Shown: piece after piece, positions 60,639-64,000 of the stretch
Position numbering within the stretch: the first letter of the stretch is position 1
Layout of the letters: each line of letters begins with the position of its first letter
Origin: Morinoia aosen
Taxonomy: Eukaryota; Arthropoda; Malacostraca; Amphipoda; Talitridae
DNA: 64,000 bases
Assembly: GCA_030386875.1 (NCBI GenBank)
Contig: JASJYW010000026.1
Span: forward strand, 10,558,246 to 10,622,245
Direction: 5' to 3'
Made by a program: the position numbers and the translations under genes
The notes under the pieces: model-generated
What the model saw: the letters and a program-made list of their open reading frames with translations, nothing else
Told to the model about the DNA's origin: nothing
Databases searched by the model: none

Positions 60639-62093
60639 ATGGGAGATTCAGATTCCGAACCTGAAACTATTCGTTTGCACGAAACAATCACTCGGAGTGG
60701 CAGGGTTTCTGCTCCTCCTTTAAGTAATACGATGCCAGGTACATTATTTACGCCAGGCCATTTTCAAACGCCTAGTACGTCTAGACCTGTGATAACGACA
60801 GTTGTGTCGACAGTGAGAACTACTCAGACGGTAACCTTCAGTACACCTAGTGCTCCTCCCGTAACTACCATGACATCCACTAGTGGGCAAATGTCAAGTG
60901 GTGCTGTAACGTCAAATTTACAGAGGGGTAGTACAATTTTAAGTAGTGCTGAGCTACCTCTTTTTAAAGGTAGGCAGAGAGTCAACGATCCGATTTTTTG
61001 CGAAACAAAGAGTTTCCGGACCCATGTGGCCAACCTAAAATCCTACATTTGCTTGTTGCCAGACGTCAGTTCCGATGACGCGAAAAAGGAATTACTAGTG
61101 CGAAGTGCTCATAAGAGCGTAGGCGACTTCAACAGTATTGTTACGAAATTAGTTAATCCCACTGTCAATTATTTATTTGATCAAGTTATAGAAATATTGG
61201 ATGATATATACGTGGCTAAGGGCGAAAAGTCTGTCCACGCATTAGCTTCTGATTTAAGTCAACTACGATTGTTACGAAACGAAGGTTTGGCTGCACAATT
61301 GGTCACGGCTCTGTCAAAAATAAGAAATCTGAGTGACCATATAATTAACAGTGCAGAGGTAGCGCTGCAAAGGCATCCGTTTGTGGTCGCGAGCGCGGAC
61401 GCGAACGCACTGAAAAAATTCGCGGGTGACTTAGTAGTCTTTAGTCTGGCTACAGCCATATTGTCTCCTTTACTTGAGGAGAATTTTTGCAAAAAGATTT
61501 TTTCACGTCCTTTTACAACATCTGAAGAGCTGCTCGCTCGCCTCGTTTCTGCTGTCCGAAATAATCCCGAAAGCAAATAAATGCTTGCACGCAAGCAGAG
61601 TTCCCAATATTCGTATCCGCAAAGAGAAATTTATTTGGCAACCATACCTGAAGAGACTGGTTGTGACGAGACGGAATCGTGTTCTGACGTATATTACAGT
61701 TCACAGCACAACCCTCGACGATTTCAGGGACGGCGTCCATTTTTCCGACAGGGATGGCGACCGCATAGATTCCCAAGGGGAAGACAGAACGCTTACTTTG
61801 GAGATCGGCCGCTAGGTAGCATGGAATGCAACGAAGCACGCGTAGAAAACCAAAAAGATCCTAGTGTAGATAGGTCTAAATCTTTCTGTTCATTGTGCAA
61901 TGCCACAGGGCATAATCAAATTTCATGTACGAAAATAAGAGGTAATGGTAAAACCAATTTCCGTGGCCATGCCTGCTACCTATGTGGTAAAGTCGGTCAT
62001 TTCGCTCGTGAATGCCGTTCGCGTGGACGAGGTAGAGGGAGAAGTGAAGCGCACTACGCGGCATTTGCCGAGGGTAATGATTTTTTAGAGTAA
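60639..62093 (+). pseudogene. gag: gag of element 2, interrupted by a nonsense codon
   Basis: The ATG and total length correspond exactly to the 484-codon gag of element 1. A single G-to-T change turns the Glu-314 codon into TAA at 61578-61580, so translation would stop after 313 residues, before the Arg-rich stretch and both CCHC knuckles. The downstream part (61581-62093) remains open and keeps both knuckles. A few other substitutions are present (for example Ser to Leu near residue 179). The copy would lack a complete Gag and, because the frameshift site lies downstream, would also fail to make Gag-Pol unless the stop is read through. It could still move using proteins from an intact copy. 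Confidence 0.92.
62081..62087 (+). promoter_or_regulatory. -1 ribosomal frameshift slippery site, element 2
   Basis: T TTT TTA in the gag frame, two codons before the gag TAA, identical in sequence and position to element 1. The -1 frame is open from here to the window end. Confidence 0.85.
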
Positions 62094-64000
62094 AAGCAGA
62101 AGAATTAAAGAGTGTTGTGGTAGAGCAGAAATCACAAGTGCCCGAGGATATAGCTACAGTCCCCGTTATCAATGATGTAGCAGTGAAACCAGATACCGAA
62201 ACGAAGTCAACCGAGGTGGTGGATCCGATATTTACGTGTACAAATAAATTTGATTTATTAGGTGAACAAGAATTAAATGTAGGTGCAAATTCTGCATTAC
62301 CATTAGAAGTTTGCTTGTCCGCGACAATCATGAAGGAAGGTCGTTTGAGAAAAGAAAGCGATGGTCTAATTTCTTTGAGGCGATCAAAAAAGCCTACTAT
62401 AATACTAAAAAATGATAAAAAGTTGATGAGCGCGCTGATTGATAGCGGAAGTGACAGGTGTTTGGTCAGTTATCGTAATTTAAAAGGACTAGACGAGAAA
62501 ATTAAGCCTAGTGCATTGAGCGTAAAGGGAATTAATGCGAAAAGTCATGTAACAGGAGAACTCGATCTTTGTATTACGCTGCCTAATAGTAAGGAAATCA
62601 ATACCAGCGCTTTGATTTTGAAAGATGCCGAATTTCGATATGATGTAATCCTTGGCAGGGATGTTCTGCAAGATGCCATGATTAATTTTAAAGAAGGATT
62701 CATAATCCTTGACGGAGTTAAAGTGCCGTTTCATGATGTGCAGGAATTGCACGAGCAAAGTAAAAAGGAGATATTTTATAACACTATTAGTAATCCAGAA
62801 TGTCTGATGTCTGACGTGCTTGCCGGTAGGAGGCGTATTAAAAAGTATCTGCTGAAGCAGAAGAAATCAAGAATTACAGGCCAAGAAAATGGCGGTAGGC
62901 AAGGAAATAGCCTAGAGATAAATACTGCAGTAGAGAGGGGTACCCCAGGAAAAAATGGAAGGGAAACTAAACTCCCAGCGGATAAAGAGCGAAATAAGAG
63001 AGAAACTAATCAAGCGATAAAAGTAAGAGAAAGTAAACAGCCAGCGAGTAAGGCGAAAAAAGTGAGAAATATTAAGCAACGAGCGATAATTGTTCATTGT
63101 GGGGCAGTGGAAATGCCGAGTAATTCTTTACGTGTTGTTAATGGGTTTGTAAAGAAGGCTAAGCCCGGGAAGTATATTATGAATAAAAGAATTCTGGCCA
63201 ATGGGATATTTGTGGCCGAGTCAGTAGTAAATGTCGGGTCAAATGGGTTCGTCCCTATTATGCTGTTAAACGTTTCAGAAGACGTGGTATACGTAAGTGA
63301 AAATACTATGATTAGCAATATTGAGGAAGTAGACAACATAGCGCAAGAAATTTACATGTCTACGGTACACGAGGCTGTACAAGAAGTTAATGGTTGCGAC
63401 ATGCTCGTGAATACGGATCTACCCAGGGTTGACAGTGTTTGTGGTGAAAGTTTCAAGGCCATCTCTGATAAAAACGTTGGGTTGCTATCTGTAAACACGG
63501 GGCATGATTGTAGTAATATTCAAGTTGACGAACTAGGAATTAATGCACAACATGAAGATGTACCAGAAGGGAGTAGTAACGAAAGACGTCCCTTGACCGA
63601 TGACGATATCAATTGTGACAATGATGAAGGAAAACCGTTATTGTTAAATATATTAAACGATTTTAGAGATGTGATTACGCTCGAGGGCGAAAACATTGGA
63701 GTAACAAATGTTATGAAACATAAGATCAAACTAAAACCTAATGCTCCAGTATTGAATATCCCACCTTATCGAATTCCGCATAAGTATCAAAACGAATTGT
63801 TGAAAGCCAATAAACAGATGTTGAATCATGGTATTATTGAAGCCTCGAGCTCCGAATACAATTTTCCATTAATATGTGTGAAAAAGAAGTCGGGCGAGAT
63901 TCGACCCGTCATAGATTTTCGTGAATTAAACAAAATAATTATCAAAGAAAGCTATCCTATTCCCAGAGTGGACGAAATCCTTTTTACGCTTGGAGGGAAT
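62087..64000 (+). CDS. pol: pol of element 2, N-terminal part (protease and start of reverse transcriptase), truncated by the window edge
   Basis: Read in the -1 frame relative to gag, 638 codons with no stop to the last base of the window. It has the protease DSGSDR motif and the VILGRDV motif, then the linker, then the start of reverse transcriptase (PVIDFRELN and YPIPRVDEI). The linker at about 62955-63085 is rewritten relative to element 1: it is shorter, stays in frame, and has a different arrangement of Lys/Arg/Glu-rich segments. The catalytic region of reverse transcriptase and everything after lies outside the window. Because of the nonsense codon in gag this frame is probably not translated normally. 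Confidence 0.9.

Larger units (their letters stand above)
58979..64000 (+). mobile_element. second Ty3/Gypsy element of the same family, 5' part (element 2)
   Basis: Plus strand, cut by the window end. It contains the 5' LTR (58979-59244), primer-binding site, leader with the 75-codon ORF, gag with one nonsense codon, slippery site and the start of pol. Leader, gag and pol are closely similar to element 1 throughout, so it is the same family, but the U3 is strongly diverged and the linker after protease differs in length and sequence. The satellite flank before the LTR ends GTGCATA, so the expected 4-bp target duplication is CATA; the other side is not in view. Confidence 0.92.

Overview
The window is eukaryotic repeat DNA, not a gene-bearing locus. 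It is almost entirely a tandem satellite with a monomer of about 119 bp, invaded by long terminal repeat (LTR) retrotransposons. There is no sign of prokaryotic organisation. The host is probably an arthropod or other invertebrate, because the Ty3/Gypsy (Metaviridae) coding regions look like invertebrate elements; that is an inference with low taxonomic resolution. Two runs of exactly 500 N (11238-11737, 52877-53376) are scaffold gaps.

Layout. 1-1103: 5' leader and 5' LTR of an unassigned LTR retrotransposon on the minus strand, body outside the window. 1104-11237: satellite array A, plus orientation, about 85 monomers. After the first gap the satellite is in the opposite orientation. 11738-25193: array B, minus, about 113 monomers. 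25194-35202: a complete 10,009-bp Ty3/Gypsy element (element 1) on the minus strand, with two 268-bp LTRs differing at 4 positions and a 4-bp target-site duplication (ATGC). 35203-58978: array C, minus, about 196 monomers, interrupted by the second gap. 58979-64000: 5' part of a second element of the same family (element 2) on the plus strand, cut by the window edge inside reverse transcriptase.

Element 1 looks coding-competent. Its gag (484 aa) has two CCHC zinc knuckles. Its pol has protease, reverse transcriptase, RNase H and integrase, and lies in the -1 frame relative to gag. A canonical T TTT TTA slippery heptamer sits just upstream of the gag stop in both copies, so pol is probably made by -1 ribosomal frameshifting. 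A 75-codon ATG-initiated frame in the leader is open in both copies, and the 3' region of element 1 carries a short frame with one hydrophobic segment behind an acceptor-like site (possible env remnant or accessory protein). Element 2 has a nonsense codon in gag. Its LTR matches element 1 closely downstream of the predicted transcription start but is strongly diverged in U3.

The satellite has layered higher-order structure: segmental duplications of 3, 4, 8, 20, about 31, 36 and 59-75 monomers. One large duplication spans the element 1 insertion, and its other copy (17220-17223) preserves the empty target site, which orders the events: duplication first, insertion second. All short open frames inside the satellite are by-products of the repeat and are not annotated as genes.
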